A stretch of 64,000 nucleotides of DNA, from the NCBI GenBank assembly GCA_965262745.1, contig OZ253558.1, positions 310,001 to 374,000 of the forward strand, read 5' to 3'. Position numbers and translations under genes: made by a program. Shown here piece after piece: positions 1-9,416 of the stretch; position 1 is the stretch's first letter; each line of letters opens with the position of its first letter. The DNA comes from JAJECS01 sp965262745. GTDB lineage: Bacteria; Chloroflexota; UBA11872. The notes under the pieces are model-generated. The model saw only the letters and a program-made list of their open reading frames with translations, had not been told where the DNA came from and ran no database searches.

Positions 1-152
1 GCCGCCTCCTCGCTTGTCCCTGGCCGCACCAGCTTGCCTCAATCACCGCTGAGCCGCGCGAGCAATGCCAGCGGCGCTCGCCCCGCGGCCCGGGGGCACT
101 CAACGGACTATCCTGTGAAGTCGGCGGCGCCGCCACGACGAGGAGCGCTCGG
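1..152. other. Left-edge noncoding stretch
   Basis: No convincing reading frame enters from the left edge. The segment holds a weak TATCCT hexamer near 109-114 and a GAGGAGCG ribosome-binding sequence just before the ATG at 153. Nothing else is recognisable. Confidence 0.5.
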
Positions 153-1064
153 ATGGACGAGATGTTTGCCGGTCCGGCGGCCACTTCGCGGGAAGACCTG
201 CGGGAATACACCGGGCTCGCGGCCGCTGAGCGAATCTTGGGCGAGCAGCGACGTGCCGCCTACATCATCAACTACAACCAGCTGGACGTGAACTACACCG
301 GGGCGGTCGAGTTTCAGCTGCGCCGCAACCTCGTATTGCTCTGTCCGCAGACGGCGGACTTCCTTTATCGGTCCTATACGCCGGAACGCACGTTGTACGC
401 CGGGGGGTCCCGGCCCGAGCTGGAGGAAGCCGTGCGCCGCGTGACGAGCCAGGGCGGCACGGCTTCGGACAAGGCGCTGGCACTGATGCGCTTCTGCCGG
501 GATGTCCATGAGGAGGCCGGTCGTGCGCCGTCGCACAAGGACTACGTCTATGGGGGCACGGAAGCTCAGCTCATCACCAAGGGCGAGTGGCTCTGCGAGG
601 GCCTTGCGCGGCTTTACGTGGCGCTGTGTGGGGCCGCCGGAATTTCAGGGCGAATCCTGCACCACGTGATCGGCGGGCACGTTACGGCGGAAGTGTTTGT
701 CGGCACCTGGGCGTACGTCGATCCCCGCATGGGGGTGTATTTCCGCAAGGCCGACGGCAGCTTCGCTTCGGCGTGGGACTTGTGGCGTGAGCCTTCGATC
801 ATGGACGACCAGCCGGACGACGTGAAGCGAGACGTGAGTTATCAATCAACGTGGGACGAGAGGTATCAACGCTGCCGCGATCTCTTCTTCGATTCCCGCG
901 AGGTGAACGGATTCGTCAACTACAGCCTTTCTGATGCACACCACTATGACTACACCCAGACGACGGCGGAGCAGGCGACGGCAGCCGGCCTGTGGACTAT
1001 CAATAGGGATTACCGGGCGTTGATCGCCCAGGTCTTCGGTCAGGAACTCTCAGGCTTCGGCTGA
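153..1064 (+). CDS. Transglutaminase-like domain protein
   Basis: This 303-residue protein has a transglutaminase-like core. Cys148 in GEWLCEGLARLY, His176 in GGHVTAEVF and Asp190 in WAYVDPRMG are spaced like the Cys-His-Asp triad of the papain-like transglutaminase fold, as in bacterial transglut_core proteins. Such proteins act as peptidases or amide hydrolases. No signal peptide or membrane segment is visible, so it is probably cytoplasmic. The ATG follows a GAGGAGCG Shine-Dalgarno at good distance. It converges with the dehydrogenase downstream. The substrate is unknown; the family call rests on the triad and its surrounding motif. Confidence 0.75.
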   Translation: MDEMFAGPAATSREDLREYTGLAAAERILGEQRRAAYIINYNQLDVNYTGAVEFQLRRNLVLLCPQTADFLYRSYTPERTLYAGGSRPELEEAVRRVTSQGGTASDKALALMRFCRDVHEEAGRAPSHKDYVYGGTEAQLITKGEWLCEGLARLYVALCGAAGISGRILHHVIGGHVTAEVFVGTWAYVDPRMGVYFRKADGSFASAWDLWREPSIMDDQPDDVKRDVSYQSTWDERYQRCRDLFFDSREVNGFVNYSLSDAHHYDYTQTTAEQATAAGLWTINRDYRALIAQVFGQELSGFG

Positions 1065-1071
1065 GCGGCGC

Positions 1072-2082
1072 TCAGGCCGTGGCTGAGTCCCATTCCAGGA
1101 TCACGCCGAGGGCGTCGCCCGGTCGCTCTTGCAGCAGGGCGAAGGCGTCGCCGGCATGCGCGGCGGGGAATCGGTGGGTGGTCATGGCCGTGGTATTGAT
1201 CGCCCCGGACGCGAGCAGCTCGATCCCCGCGCGTGCCGTCCAGGCATCGTTGCCGCGCCCGTAGTACCCACCGAGCAGGCGCCGACCTTGAATCTTGCTG
1301 GACGGCAGTGGCAAGGGCTCCGGCTCGTAGAGACCGACCAGATGCAGAAGTCCGCCGACGGCGAGCATGTCCAGCGCTTGGGCGAAGGCCGTGCCGCCGC
1401 CCGCGCCGCCGACCGCATACACCACGACGTCCGCGCCGACCCCGGCCGTGATGCTCCGCACCGCCTCGACCGGGTCTTCGCGGGCCGCGTCGACCACCAC
1501 GTCGGCGCCAAGGCGGGAGGCCAGATCGCAGCGAAGCTCCAGGGCGTCCACCGCCACGATCGGCCCGTGGCCGGCTGCCTTGTGAACCTGAAGGATCAGA
1601 CTCCCGACCAAGCCCTGACCCAGGACCGCCACGACGTCCTTTGGCCGCACGTCCTCAATATCCACCCAGGTGGCCGCGCCGGCCGCCAGCGTCCAGTACG
1701 CGGCGGTGTCATACGAAACGCCATCCGGAATCGGGAATACGTCCGGACGATCGTCCGGCGTCGCAGCTGGGATGACCACGACGTAGTCGGCATGCGGCTC
1801 GCGGGCCACCACCCGTTGGCCGAGCCAATGGCCGGAAACGCCCGCTCCGAGCGCGTCCACCACCCCCGCGAGGGAATATCCCAGCTCCTTGGGGCGCCCG
1901 GCGGCCTCTTCCCGTGAATACCGGTCGTCGTCCGGGCCAATCGTCAGCCGCCCCGTTTCCGAGCCGCGGCTGATGAGGCTCCGCATTGCCTTGATGCGCA
2001 CCTGCCCCGGACCGGGCTCGGGAATCGGAACCTCCGCGACCTCGACCGACGTTGCCCCGACCGGCTTGACCACCTGCCTCAT
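1072..2082 (-). CDS. MDR-family zinc-binding-type dehydrogenase
   Basis: This is a medium-chain dehydrogenase/reductase of about 336 residues. It has an N-terminal GroES-like domain (EVPIPEPGPGQVRIKAM) and a Rossmann domain (VAVLGQGLVGSLILQVHKAAG) followed by an acidic NAD(P)-site strand. The cysteine-rich structural-zinc loop of classical alcohol dehydrogenases is absent, as in the sugar or threonine dehydrogenase-like subgroup that neighbours Gfo/Idh genes. The start at 2082 (MRQVVKPVG) is preferred over an upstream ATG because GAGAGAGGGA lies just ahead of it. It is probably co-transcribed with the Gfo/Idh gene upstream (end 2187) and oxidises a sugar or polyol. The exact substrate is unknown. 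Confidence 0.85.
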   Translation of the reverse strand: MRQVVKPVGATSVEVAEVPIPEPGPGQVRIKAMRSLISRGSETGRLTIGPDDDRYSREEAAGRPKELGYSLAGVVDALGAGVSGHWLGQRVVAREPHADYVVVIPAATPDDRPDVFPIPDGVSYDTAAYWTLAAGAATWVDIEDVRPKDVVAVLGQGLVGSLILQVHKAAGHGPIVAVDALELRCDLASRLGADVVVDAAREDPVEAVRSITAGVGADVVVYAVGGAGGGTAFAQALDMLAVGGLLHLVGLYEPEPLPLPSSKIQGRRLLGGYYGRGNDAWTARAGIELLASGAINTTAMTTHRFPAAHAGDAFALLQERPGDALGVILEWDSATA

Positions 2083-2186
2083 GTCACGCGTCCCTCTCTC
2101 AGTTCCCTCGCGGGGATGGTGCACTCATGATCCGGTCCATGACCGTCGACGGCACGACGGCGTTCGGGCTCCGCACGCTGGCCTCC

Positions 2187-3383
2187 TCAGGGGATTGAGC
2201 TCCCTGACGCGAGCCTCTCTCGCTGAATGCGGCGCGGCACGTCGCTCGTAGCCTCGCGCGAGATGATCCGCAAGCTGCGGTCGGGCAGCGGCAGGCTCAC
2301 CCGGACATTGCCCCGCCGGTGTGACTCGCGAGTGGCGATGGCAATCTCCAGCGCCTCGCGGGCGTCCTCGCCGTTGCATTTGGGCACGGCTCTGCCGTCC
2401 ATGCAATCCAGCAAGTTGCAGACGGCGTTGATCCCCACGGAGCGCCGCGTGCTCGGTGGGGGAAAGAAACGGCGCGCCGGGGCCCCGCGCGTCATGCCGC
2501 GCAGCAACGACTCGTTGGTCCAGTGCTCGATCATCCAGCCGTCGTGCAGAATCCGGAGCATGCCTTGGTTGCCCGTGATGTCGAACGCCCACTCATTCGG
2601 GCCGTTCGATATCCCCCGAAAGTAGCCGCGCACGCCGTTCGGGAACCCGACGTAGCCGGCGCCTTCGAAGTCGGCGTCCGACGAAGCTGCGGCATCCGCC
2701 GCCTCGAACATCTTCTCTCGGTCGCCTCCGTGCCTCACGCCCACGACGCTGGGCCCCTCGACCTCGCCCATGACCCAGGCAGCGCGTGCGCCCGTGAACA
2801 TGGTGAGCGTCGTGAGCAGGTGACTGCCGTTATGGGAAAGCCCGCATTGCGCCAGCGCCACGACGTGCAGCACGTCGCCGATAAGACCGTCATCGACCAT
2901 GCGCAGCGCCTGGTTGTATTTGTCGTCCCAGCGCCGGGAGCAATTCACCGCGAGTGTGATGCCGGCCTTTTCGCAGGCGTGGATCACGCGGTCGGCCTCC
3001 TCGAGCGAGAAGGTGATGGGCTTTTCCGCCCAGATCGCCTTGACCCCGTAGCCGCCGTCCGCAATGGCGAGAATGATCTCGGCTCGCGGCTTGGCGGTCG
3101 TGCACACGCTCACGATGTCGGGTTTCGTGGCCTCGAGCATGCGCCGGTAATCTGCGTATACGGCATCGATGCCCCACTTGCGCCGGGCCGCTTCACGCTG
3201 GTCGGGCCACGTATCGCACAGCCCCACAAGCTCGATCTCGGGCACGGCCACGTAGCAGGCCGCGTGGGCGCGCGGGATCGGGATGCCGTCGTAGGGACCA
3301 TGCAGCTCGTCGCAGGTGCTGCCCATGCCGCCGAGTCCGATCACGGCGGCCCGATAGCGTGGCGTGGAACGGGCGTTGCTCAC
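2187..3383 (-). CDS. Gfo/Idh/MocA-family oxidoreductase
   Basis: This 398-residue NAD(P)-dependent sugar oxidoreductase has an N-terminal Rossmann fold (AAVIGLGGMGSTCDELHG). The family EKP motif (AIWAEKPITFSLEEAD) carries the lysine that positions the substrate. The C-terminal domain ends in the block ESHRRGNVRVSLPLPDRS followed by about 30 extra residues. The same block closes the Gfo/Idh gene at 9417-10508, so the two are paralogues. The neighbouring dehydrogenase and amidohydrolase suggest a catabolic sugar or sugar-acid pathway. It is divergent from the D-aminoacylase gene at 3503. Confidence 0.88.
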   Translation of the reverse strand: MSNARSTPRYRAAVIGLGGMGSTCDELHGPYDGIPIPRAHAACYVAVPEIELVGLCDTWPDQREAARRKWGIDAVYADYRRMLEATKPDIVSVCTTAKPRAEIILAIADGGYGVKAIWAEKPITFSLEEADRVIHACEKAGITLAVNCSRRWDDKYNQALRMVDDGLIGDVLHVVALAQCGLSHNGSHLLTTLTMFTGARAAWVMGEVEGPSVVGVRHGGDREKMFEAADAAASSDADFEGAGYVGFPNGVRGYFRGISNGPNEWAFDITGNQGMLRILHDGWMIEHWTNESLLRGMTRGAPARRFFPPPSTRRSVGINAVCNLLDCMDGRAVPKCNGEDAREALEIAIATRESHRRGNVRVSLPLPDRSLRIISREATSDVPRRIQRERLASGSSIP

Positions 3384-3502
3384 GCTTCCACGCTGGCAAA
3401 GGGTTGCACGGGAGTCAAGGATGCCCCGGCCCCGAAAGGGGTGGCCGAGATTCCCCGGTCTGCGCGACCATGAAGGCGCCGTCTCGAGCAGCAGGCGCGC
3501 CC

Positions 3503-5104
3503 ATGACCTCTCCCTTCGATCTCGTCTTGACCAACGGTACCGTGATCGATGGCTCGGGCGGGCCGCGACGTTCTGCAGCCGTGGGCGTCAGGGGCGGCGC
3601 AATAGCTGCCGTTGGGGAGATTCCACCAGACGCCGGCGAGGCCGTCGTCGACGTGCGCGGCCTGATCGTGGCTCCCGGTTTCATCGACGTTCACACCCAC
3701 TCGGACATCTCGCTCATCGTCGACCCGCGGGCGCAGAGCAAGATTCGCCAGGGCGTGACCACTGAGGTTGTGGGCAACTGCAGCTATAGCCCAGCTCCCA
3801 TCACGGACCGCAATCGGGCTCAGATGGTCGAGCGAGAGTACTTCCGCCAACGCGGCGCCGAATACGAGTGGTCCTGGTCGACGATGGGTGAGTATATGGA
3901 GGTGCTCGAGCGCCAGGGCACGGCGCTCAATGTCGCGACCATCGTGGGGCACGCACCCATTCGGTCGGCGGTCATGGGATATGACAAGCGCTATGCCACG
4001 CCGGCCGAGCTTGACGCGATGAAAGAACTGCTCGTCCAGGCGCTGGATGACGGGGTGTGGGGGCTCTCGACCGGTCTGATCTATCCGCCGAGCTCCTACG
4101 CGGATACGGAGGAGCTGGTGGAGCTGATGAACGCGGCAGCGTCCCACGGGGGCATGTATTGCTCGCACATCCGCGGCGAGGGTGTGAGTCTGCTGCGCGC
4201 CGTGGCGGAGGCCATCGAGATCGGCGAGCGATCGGGCGCCCCGGTCCAGATCTCCCACCTCAAGGCCCAGGGCGAAGCCCATTGGGGGCGGGTCAACCAA
4301 GCCCTGGCGCTGATCGAAGCCGCCCAGGACCGTGGCCAGGACGTGGCCTTCGACGTGTACCCCTATACCGCCGGCTTCACGGGGCTCACCGTACTGGTTC
4401 CGGATTGGGCCCAAGATGGGGGCACCGAGGCCATGCTGGCCCGCATTGACGACCCGAAGACGCGCACTCGCATGGAGGCCGACATGGCCTCGCCGCACGT
4501 CGGGTTCGATCGTGTGATGGTCTCGGCGGTGCCATCCAAGGCCAATGCCCCGCTCGTCGGCAAGACGATCACTGCCGTTGCTGACGAGCGGCGGACCACG
4601 GCGGCCGCGGCCGCGCTTGACCTGCTGCGCGAAGAGGCCGGCGACGTGTCCATCATCCTCTTCGCCATGGATGAGGCCGACGTGCGCACTGTGCTGAGGC
4701 ATCGGTCGGCCATGATCGGGTCCGACGGCATGGCGATCTCGCCCGAGCCGCCGCTGGGCACGGGCTCGCCGCACCCGCGCTGGTACGGCACCTTCCCCCG
4801 CATGCTGGGGCATTACGCACGCGATGAGCGGTTGTTCTCACTCGAGGCCGCCGTCCACAAGATGACGGGCATTGCCGCCGAGCGGTTCGGGCTGCGGAGC
4901 AAGGGCGTGATCGAGCCGGGCCGCGACGCCGATATGGTGGTGTTCGACGCGGATAGCGTCCGTGATACCGCCACCTATGAGGCGCCGCATAGCTTCCCCG
5001 CCGGCATCATCCATGTCCTGGTGAATGGCGAGTTTGCGGTGCGGGACAGTGCCCAGACGGAGACGCTGGCAGGAGAGGTCCTGCGGCGCGAGCGCACCGT
5101 CTAG
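3503..5104 (+). CDS. N-acyl-D-amino-acid deacylase (amidohydrolase superfamily)
   Basis: This 533-residue metal-dependent hydrolase of the D-aminoacylase/dihydroorotase type cleaves N-acyl groups from D-amino acids or similar amides. The N-terminal beta-strand DLVLTNGTVIDGSGGP leads to the metal-binding HTHSD motif in APGFIDVHTHSDISL. Further landmarks are GNCSYSPAP, the SHLKAQG segment with its histidine, GSDGMAI with the catalytic aspartate, and the C-terminal GVIEPGRDADMVVFD strand returning to the small beta domain. Length fits the family. ATG 3503 places the usual first strand at the N-terminus; an in-frame ATG at 3470 would add 11 residues. D-amino-acid substrates point to use of peptidoglycan or secreted acyl-amino acids. 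Confidence 0.88.
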   Translation: MTSPFDLVLTNGTVIDGSGGPRRSAAVGVRGGAIAAVGEIPPDAGEAVVDVRGLIVAPGFIDVHTHSDISLIVDPRAQSKIRQGVTTEVVGNCSYSPAPITDRNRAQMVEREYFRQRGAEYEWSWSTMGEYMEVLERQGTALNVATIVGHAPIRSAVMGYDKRYATPAELDAMKELLVQALDDGVWGLSTGLIYPPSSYADTEELVELMNAAASHGGMYCSHIRGEGVSLLRAVAEAIEIGERSGAPVQISHLKAQGEAHWGRVNQALALIEAAQDRGQDVAFDVYPYTAGFTGLTVLVPDWAQDGGTEAMLARIDDPKTRTRMEADMASPHVGFDRVMVSAVPSKANAPLVGKTITAVADERRTTAAAAALDLLREEAGDVSIILFAMDEADVRTVLRHRSAMIGSDGMAISPEPPLGTGSPHPRWYGTFPRMLGHYARDERLFSLEAAVHKMTGIAAERFGLRSKGVIEPGRDADMVVFDADSVRDTATYEAPHSFPAGIIHVLVNGEFAVRDSAQTETLAGEVLRRERTV

Positions 5105-5165
5105 TTGCACCGCTCCAGCCCCGTGATGACCATGGCACCGATTTCGACTAGGGCTGCCGATGTTG

Positions 5166-5194
5166 GTATGATTTCCTGCGTACGAAATTCATAC
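5166..5194. promoter_or_regulatory. Inverted repeat upstream of the toxin-antitoxin pair
   Basis: GTATGATTTC and GAAATTCATAC form an almost perfect inverted repeat (one base inserted in the right arm). It ends 10 bases before the antitoxin ATG at 5205. This is the usual place for the operator where an AbrB-type antitoxin represses its own operon. The function is inferred from position. Confidence 0.55.
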
Positions 5195-5204
5195 TAGATA
5201 AACC

Positions 5205-5423
5205 ATGCGAATCTCTGAGCGGGGACAGATCACGATTCCCAAGACCTTGCGGGACCGTTTCGGGCTGCACCAAAACGTCGAAGTCGAGATCAGCCCAACT
5301 GATCGAGGCCTGTTCATCAGGAAACGGTCGGCCGAAGAGCATCCTGTGGACAAGGTCGCGGGGATGCTGGATGGCGCCGACTTTGACGTTGACCAATACA
5401 TTGAGGAGATCAGAGGCAGGTGA
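5205..5423 (+). CDS. vapB: AbrB/MazE-type antitoxin (VapB)
   Basis: This 72-residue protein starts with the swapped-hairpin AbrB fold (RISERGQITIPKTLRDRFGL, then VEVEISPTDRGLFIRKRSA). Its acidic C-terminal tail (DGADFDVDQYIEEIRGR) is the type that wraps a PIN toxin. The stop overlaps the GTG start of the next gene as GTGA, so the two are translationally coupled. It likely binds the inverted repeat at 5166-5194 and neutralises the PIN RNase. Confidence 0.85.
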   Translation: MRISERGQITIPKTLRDRFGLHQNVEVEISPTDRGLFIRKRSAEEHPVDKVAGMLDGADFDVDQYIEEIRGR

Positions 5424-5815
5424 TCTCCGCGGTCGACACGAATATCCTGCTTGATCTGCTTCGCACGGACTCGCCAAACCACACTCAATCGCGTGACCGG
5501 CTTCGGGATGCCTACGACAGGGGCGCCGTCGTCGTCTGCGACATCGTGTATGCCGAGCTCGTGCCGGCCTTCGCTGAACGGACCGCCCTGGACCGCGCCC
5601 TGCGAGGGATAGGCGCGACGCTCTCCCCGATCAGCTCGTCCATCGCCTATGAGGCTGGATTAAGGTGGAAGCAGTACCGTGCGGCCGGCGGACCGCGGAA
5701 TCGGATCATCGCCGACTTCTTGATCGGCGCTCACGCTCTTGCCGCCGCTGACACCTTCCTTACCCGCGACCGCGGCTTCTACGCGACGTACTTCCCGGAC
5801 CTGCGCCACTCCTAG
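5420..5815 (+). CDS. vapC: PIN-domain ribonuclease toxin (VapC)
   Basis: This 131-residue PIN domain has the opening acidic motif SAVDTNILLDLL, a central glutamate in VYAELVPAF, and the late motif RIIADFLIGAHALAAADTFLTRDRGFY with the aspartates that complete the metal site. VapC toxins are Mg-dependent RNases that usually cut tRNA or rRNA. The GTG start overlaps the antitoxin stop by four bases. The acidic residues look intact, so the toxin is probably active. Confidence 0.88.
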   Translation: MISAVDTNILLDLLRTDSPNHTQSRDRLRDAYDRGAVVVCDIVYAELVPAFAERTALDRALRGIGATLSPISSSIAYEAGLRWKQYRAAGGPRNRIIADFLIGAHALAAADTFLTRDRGFYATYFPDLRHS

Positions 5816-5987
5816 GCTGCGCTGCTGCCGCCAGGGAGCTTAATGCGCCCGAGCTCGTGGGGTCGGAACCTGGCGGTCGCGCAGATTGCTCAGCCGCGGC
5901 GGTCCGAGCTTGTCCACGGCGCCATGAAGGCAGCCCACGTGCGGACCGTGATACGACTGCCTGCGGGGGCCTAAGGTCGACGGCGCC

Positions 5988-6677
5988 TCATCCGGCGAAT
6001 GGCGTCGAGGGTGTCCGCATCGGAGGCACGGCGCCGGGGTCCAGCGTCTCGTACTTCTGCAGGGTCTCCCCGAGGCGCTCGATCGCCTGCACGCTGAGTC
6101 TCAGCGCCGACGTGAAGGTCTGGAAGTCGAGTCCCTGCAGCGAGTCGACCATCAGGTTCACATTCTCAGCCGTCGATCCCAGGGCGGATACCAGGGTCAG
6201 GTGATACCTCACCCGATCATCCGGCGGATCTTTCCCGACGAGTCGATCGAAGATGCTGGCCAGCCCAGCGGCCATTTCTCGAATCCGAATGTTCCAAAAC
6301 CCATCGTCGATGCGCGGGACTTGCAGCAGCTCGCGGACCTCCGGCGTCAGCGCGCGAAGCGTGGCGACCGTGCTGCGCAGGAACGCCCGATAGGCCTCGT
6401 CGGGGGCGAGTGTCGGTTTGGCCGACGGCGTAGGCGGCGCCGTCACCTCGGGCGTGGGAGCCTCCGTCGCCACCGGCGTATCAGTGGGGTCAGGAGTAGG
6501 CGCGGTTGGTTCGTCGCCTCCGACATCGCACGCAACGGCCACTAAGACCGTAGCGGCCGCGATCCAGGCCACCGTGACGAGTCGTGCCAGGCGACGGTAT
6601 CGATTCGTGCGCAGAATCTGAGAGCGCTCCTCTGCGGACGTTTCAGGCGAAGGCCGGAATGACGAAGTCATTGTCAC
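5988..6677 (-). CDS. Putative lipoprotein with Pro/Thr linker
   Basis: This 229-residue protein has a basic N-terminal region, a hydrophobic segment (VTVAWIAAATVLVAVAC) that ends in a lipobox-like VAVAC, and a Pro/Thr-rich linker (residues about 56-90). The helical C-terminal domain has no family I recognise. Other exported proteins in this window show the same architecture of lipid or membrane anchor, Pro/Thr spacer and folded domain. It is divergent from the PIN toxin, across about 170 noncoding bases. The N-terminal segment before the hydrophobic core is longer than usual, so a membrane anchor rather than a lipoprotein is possible. Confidence 0.65.
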   Translation of the reverse strand: MTMTSSFRPSPETSAEERSQILRTNRYRRLARLVTVAWIAAATVLVAVACDVGGDEPTAPTPDPTDTPVATEAPTPEVTAPPTPSAKPTLAPDEAYRAFLRSTVATLRALTPEVRELLQVPRIDDGFWNIRIREMAAGLASIFDRLVGKDPPDDRVRYHLTLVSALGSTAENVNLMVDSLQGLDFQTFTSALRLSVQAIERLGETLQKYETLDPGAVPPMRTPSTPFAG

Positions 6678-6724
6678 CTATCGTGCCCGCGACGGCGGCG
6701 ATTGGCGGCTCGCGGGTATTACAG

Positions 6725-9280
6725 CTAACCCCTGCTTAGCTCAACCGTGTGACGACCAGGTCCCACCGGAACCTCGACTGTCGCACCGGCGGCCGGCGTT
6801 TCCAGTCGCGCCCCATTGTGCGTGAAGACCTGATGCGCGTCGCTCGCGCGGTCCAACACGACGTCCGCGGTGTGGCCTTCGGGTAGGTCCAGCGTGACCT
6901 GTGTTCCCCCGGCGCTGCGGCGCCACTCCACCCGCACGTCGCCGCCGGGCGCAGGAAACGTCCCGCGCGCCCACGCGAGGTTTCCTGTGCGGGGATGCAC
7001 CCGCAGGCGCGACATGCCGGGAGCCGCGGCGCGCACGCCGAGCACGCGCGTCGAGAGCACCCAGCCCACATACACGCCGCCGGAGTGCACCAGGCTGCGC
7101 ACGCCCGCCGGTCGGACCTTGTAGGTCGTGTGACGGCGCTCGAAGTCCTCGTCGGTGTGGATTGAAGTTCCGGCGGTGAATGGATCCCAGCCTTCCCAGA
7201 GCGTGGGGTTGTCGTGCGCCGACATCATCCGCGCGTAGCGGTTGTGGATCAGCCGCAGGGCCTCGGCCTCCAGACCCCGCGCGAGCATGCCCTCGAGCAC
7301 GTATGGGTACCACAGGGGCGATGCCTGAAACAGCTCGGTGCTGCGTCCCGCCAGGCTCTTGCAGATCCGAGCCGCTTGCTCATCGGTGGCGATGCCGTAC
7401 AGCAGCGCAAATCCCTGCGCCAGCTCACCCGCCACGCCGGTGAGTCGTCCACGGTGGTGGCTGTCCTCATAGACGCCGAGGTCAGGGTTCCAGAAGTGCT
7501 CGCGCAGCTGGGCGCGGACCTCGTCGGCGATGCGCTGCCAGCGGGCGCGGTCGTCCGCCTGCCCGAGCTGGGCGGCGATCCAGGCACCGTCTTCCAGCGA
7601 GTTGACATAAAGAGCGTTGGTGCTGAAGTTCGCGCCCCGCAGGTCAACCGGCGTCCAGTCCATCCAGATCTGCTCGGGCATGTCGCGCAGCAAGCCAAGG
7701 TCGCCGCGATAGGGCTCATACCAGTCGTTCTGCCGCCGCACGCTCGGATAGGCCTGTTCCAGCAGTGCGCGCCGCCCGGTGTACTCGTAGTGCTCGCGGA
7801 TGCGCGTGGACCATTGCAGCAGAAACTGCGCGATCGAGTGATTCGTCGGATTTTCCCGCGGAAACACCATCTGCAGCATGCCGTCGCCGCGGTCGGTGGT
7901 GATGAACTGCCGCAGGAAACGGTCATTCAGGTCGATGTCGCCGTAGGCCATCAGGGCCCCGTGCAGACCGTGGCTGCCGTCGCCGGAATTCCACGGCAAA
8001 CGCTCACGGTAGGCGTCGCACACGATCGTGTCCTCGAGATGCAGATCGGTGGTGTCGACGCTGGCTTTCCAGAGCGTCGTGAGCACCGGATCGGCGCACT
8101 CGAAGTTGCCGCGCATTGGGGCGGGATAGGTGTATTCGTTCAGCGAGATCGAGCGAATGTGCACCGGTGAATACGTGCTGCGGATGGCGATGAAGAGATA
8201 GCGAAACTGCTTGTATTCGGCGGCTTCCCAGGTCTGGACGCCATCGCGCGCGATGTAGCGGTCGGCATACGACAGCGCCCCGGGGAGGCGGTCGTTGATG
8301 AGCTGTTGCCCATACGTCAGGTCCAGAATGGCGCCCGCCTCGGCTTCCAGCCGCACCCGCGGGAATCCAAATACCTGGCGCCCGAAGTCGAGCACGACGT
8401 AGGGCGCGCGAATGCCCTTGCCCGGTACGAATACCCCTTGGAAACGGGCCGACTGGGAACCGTCGTTCAGCACGGCTTCGACGTTCGTGGCCGCAGCGTG
8501 CTCCAGCGGGAAATGCAAGCCCTCGAGAATCACCTGGTAGATGTCTTTCTGCCGCGCGTTCCCCATGTCGATGAGCTCGCCGATCAGCGACACGCGGGCG
8601 GGCGGCAGCTCGGTCTCGCGCAGCAGTGGGATGTCGCGGGCTTCAAGCACGTGCCACGGTTGATCGGGGGGCGGCACCAGCCACGGGCGCGTCCACTCGC
8701 CGTCGTCGAAATCGACCCCGGTCCAGTTGGGGATGTCCGCCGAGGCGTCGTAAATCTCGTTCGAGCCGACCAATCCGCTGTTGACCATCGGCGTGTTGGT
8801 GTTCCACGCGGGCGATGGCAGCAACCGCCAATCGGGACCGGTGCCGCTGACCTGCGTCGCGCTGCCGGCGTCCGTCACTTCGACTTGCGCCCACAGCCCG
8901 GCGCGCTCGCCGGCCGTGTAGCCGTTCCCGCTGGTGCTGCCCCAGCCGCTGCCCTGCGCGGGCGAGCCGTAGTGATACGCCCGCACCGCGATCACGTTGC
9001 GCCCTGGGCGCAGCGCGGCGGCGACGTCGTAGGTGTCGTAGGTCTTGAACCGGGGATCGCTTCGGGCCGGCCCCCGGCCCAGGTACGCGCCGTTCACGTA
9101 CAGCATGTAGCGGTCCGACGCCGTCACGTGCAGCCGCGCGGACGCCGGCGCGCCGTCAACCGTCACGGTCCCGCGCGCGTAGAGATAGAAGTTGTAGGGC
9201 TTGGCTTCGCCCTCGATCCAAATCCACTGCCCGACCGCCCGTCGGGAAGGTGTCTGCGCGCCCTGCAGTGTTTGCGTCAT
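6725..9280 (-). CDS. Alpha-L-rhamnosidase (GH78)
   Basis: This 851-residue glycoside hydrolase would release terminal L-rhamnose from glycans or glycosides. The N-terminal beta domain (WIWIEGEAKPYNFYLYARG, then YMLYVNGAYLGRGPARSD) is the carbohydrate-binding part of GH78 enzymes. The (alpha/alpha)6 barrel has the family landmark CDAYRERLPWNSGDGSHG, which carries acidic active-site residues. It also has LWEGWDPF, matching the GH78 WERWD region, and a C-terminal beta domain. No signal peptide is seen, so it probably acts on imported oligosaccharides. It is divergent from the Gfo/Idh gene at 9417; rhamnose or a related deoxysugar may link the two. Confidence 0.9.
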   Translation of the reverse strand: MTQTLQGAQTPSRRAVGQWIWIEGEAKPYNFYLYARGTVTVDGAPASARLHVTASDRYMLYVNGAYLGRGPARSDPRFKTYDTYDVAAALRPGRNVIAVRAYHYGSPAQGSGWGSTSGNGYTAGERAGLWAQVEVTDAGSATQVSGTGPDWRLLPSPAWNTNTPMVNSGLVGSNEIYDASADIPNWTGVDFDDGEWTRPWLVPPPDQPWHVLEARDIPLLRETELPPARVSLIGELIDMGNARQKDIYQVILEGLHFPLEHAAATNVEAVLNDGSQSARFQGVFVPGKGIRAPYVVLDFGRQVFGFPRVRLEAEAGAILDLTYGQQLINDRLPGALSYADRYIARDGVQTWEAAEYKQFRYLFIAIRSTYSPVHIRSISLNEYTYPAPMRGNFECADPVLTTLWKASVDTTDLHLEDTIVCDAYRERLPWNSGDGSHGLHGALMAYGDIDLNDRFLRQFITTDRGDGMLQMVFPRENPTNHSIAQFLLQWSTRIREHYEYTGRRALLEQAYPSVRRQNDWYEPYRGDLGLLRDMPEQIWMDWTPVDLRGANFSTNALYVNSLEDGAWIAAQLGQADDRARWQRIADEVRAQLREHFWNPDLGVYEDSHHRGRLTGVAGELAQGFALLYGIATDEQAARICKSLAGRSTELFQASPLWYPYVLEGMLARGLEAEALRLIHNRYARMMSAHDNPTLWEGWDPFTAGTSIHTDEDFERRHTTYKVRPAGVRSLVHSGGVYVGWVLSTRVLGVRAAAPGMSRLRVHPRTGNLAWARGTFPAPGGDVRVEWRRSAGGTQVTLDLPEGHTADVVLDRASDAHQVFTHNGARLETPAAGATVEVPVGPGRHTVELSRG

Positions 9281-9416
9281 GGGCCTGCTCTCATGCGGCG
9301 ACGTGCCGGTTGCGCTGTTTCGTACCAGAACCTGCGGGCGCCCGCAACGGCGCGGCGTCGGCGCCCGCCGCCGTGCGTACTATGAATGCCAGCGTCTACG
9401 CGGTGGAGCGTATGTC

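Noticed and set aside
1129..1917. Long plus-strand open frame opposite the dehydrogenase gene
   Set aside because: It is an antisense shadow of a real minus-strand gene with clear domain motifs; its sequence is Arg/Gly-rich low-complexity with no motif.
3380..4813. 477-codon minus-strand frame opposite the deacylase
   Set aside because: The plus-strand deacylase has a complete amidohydrolase motif set and the antisense frame is a GC-rich by-product.
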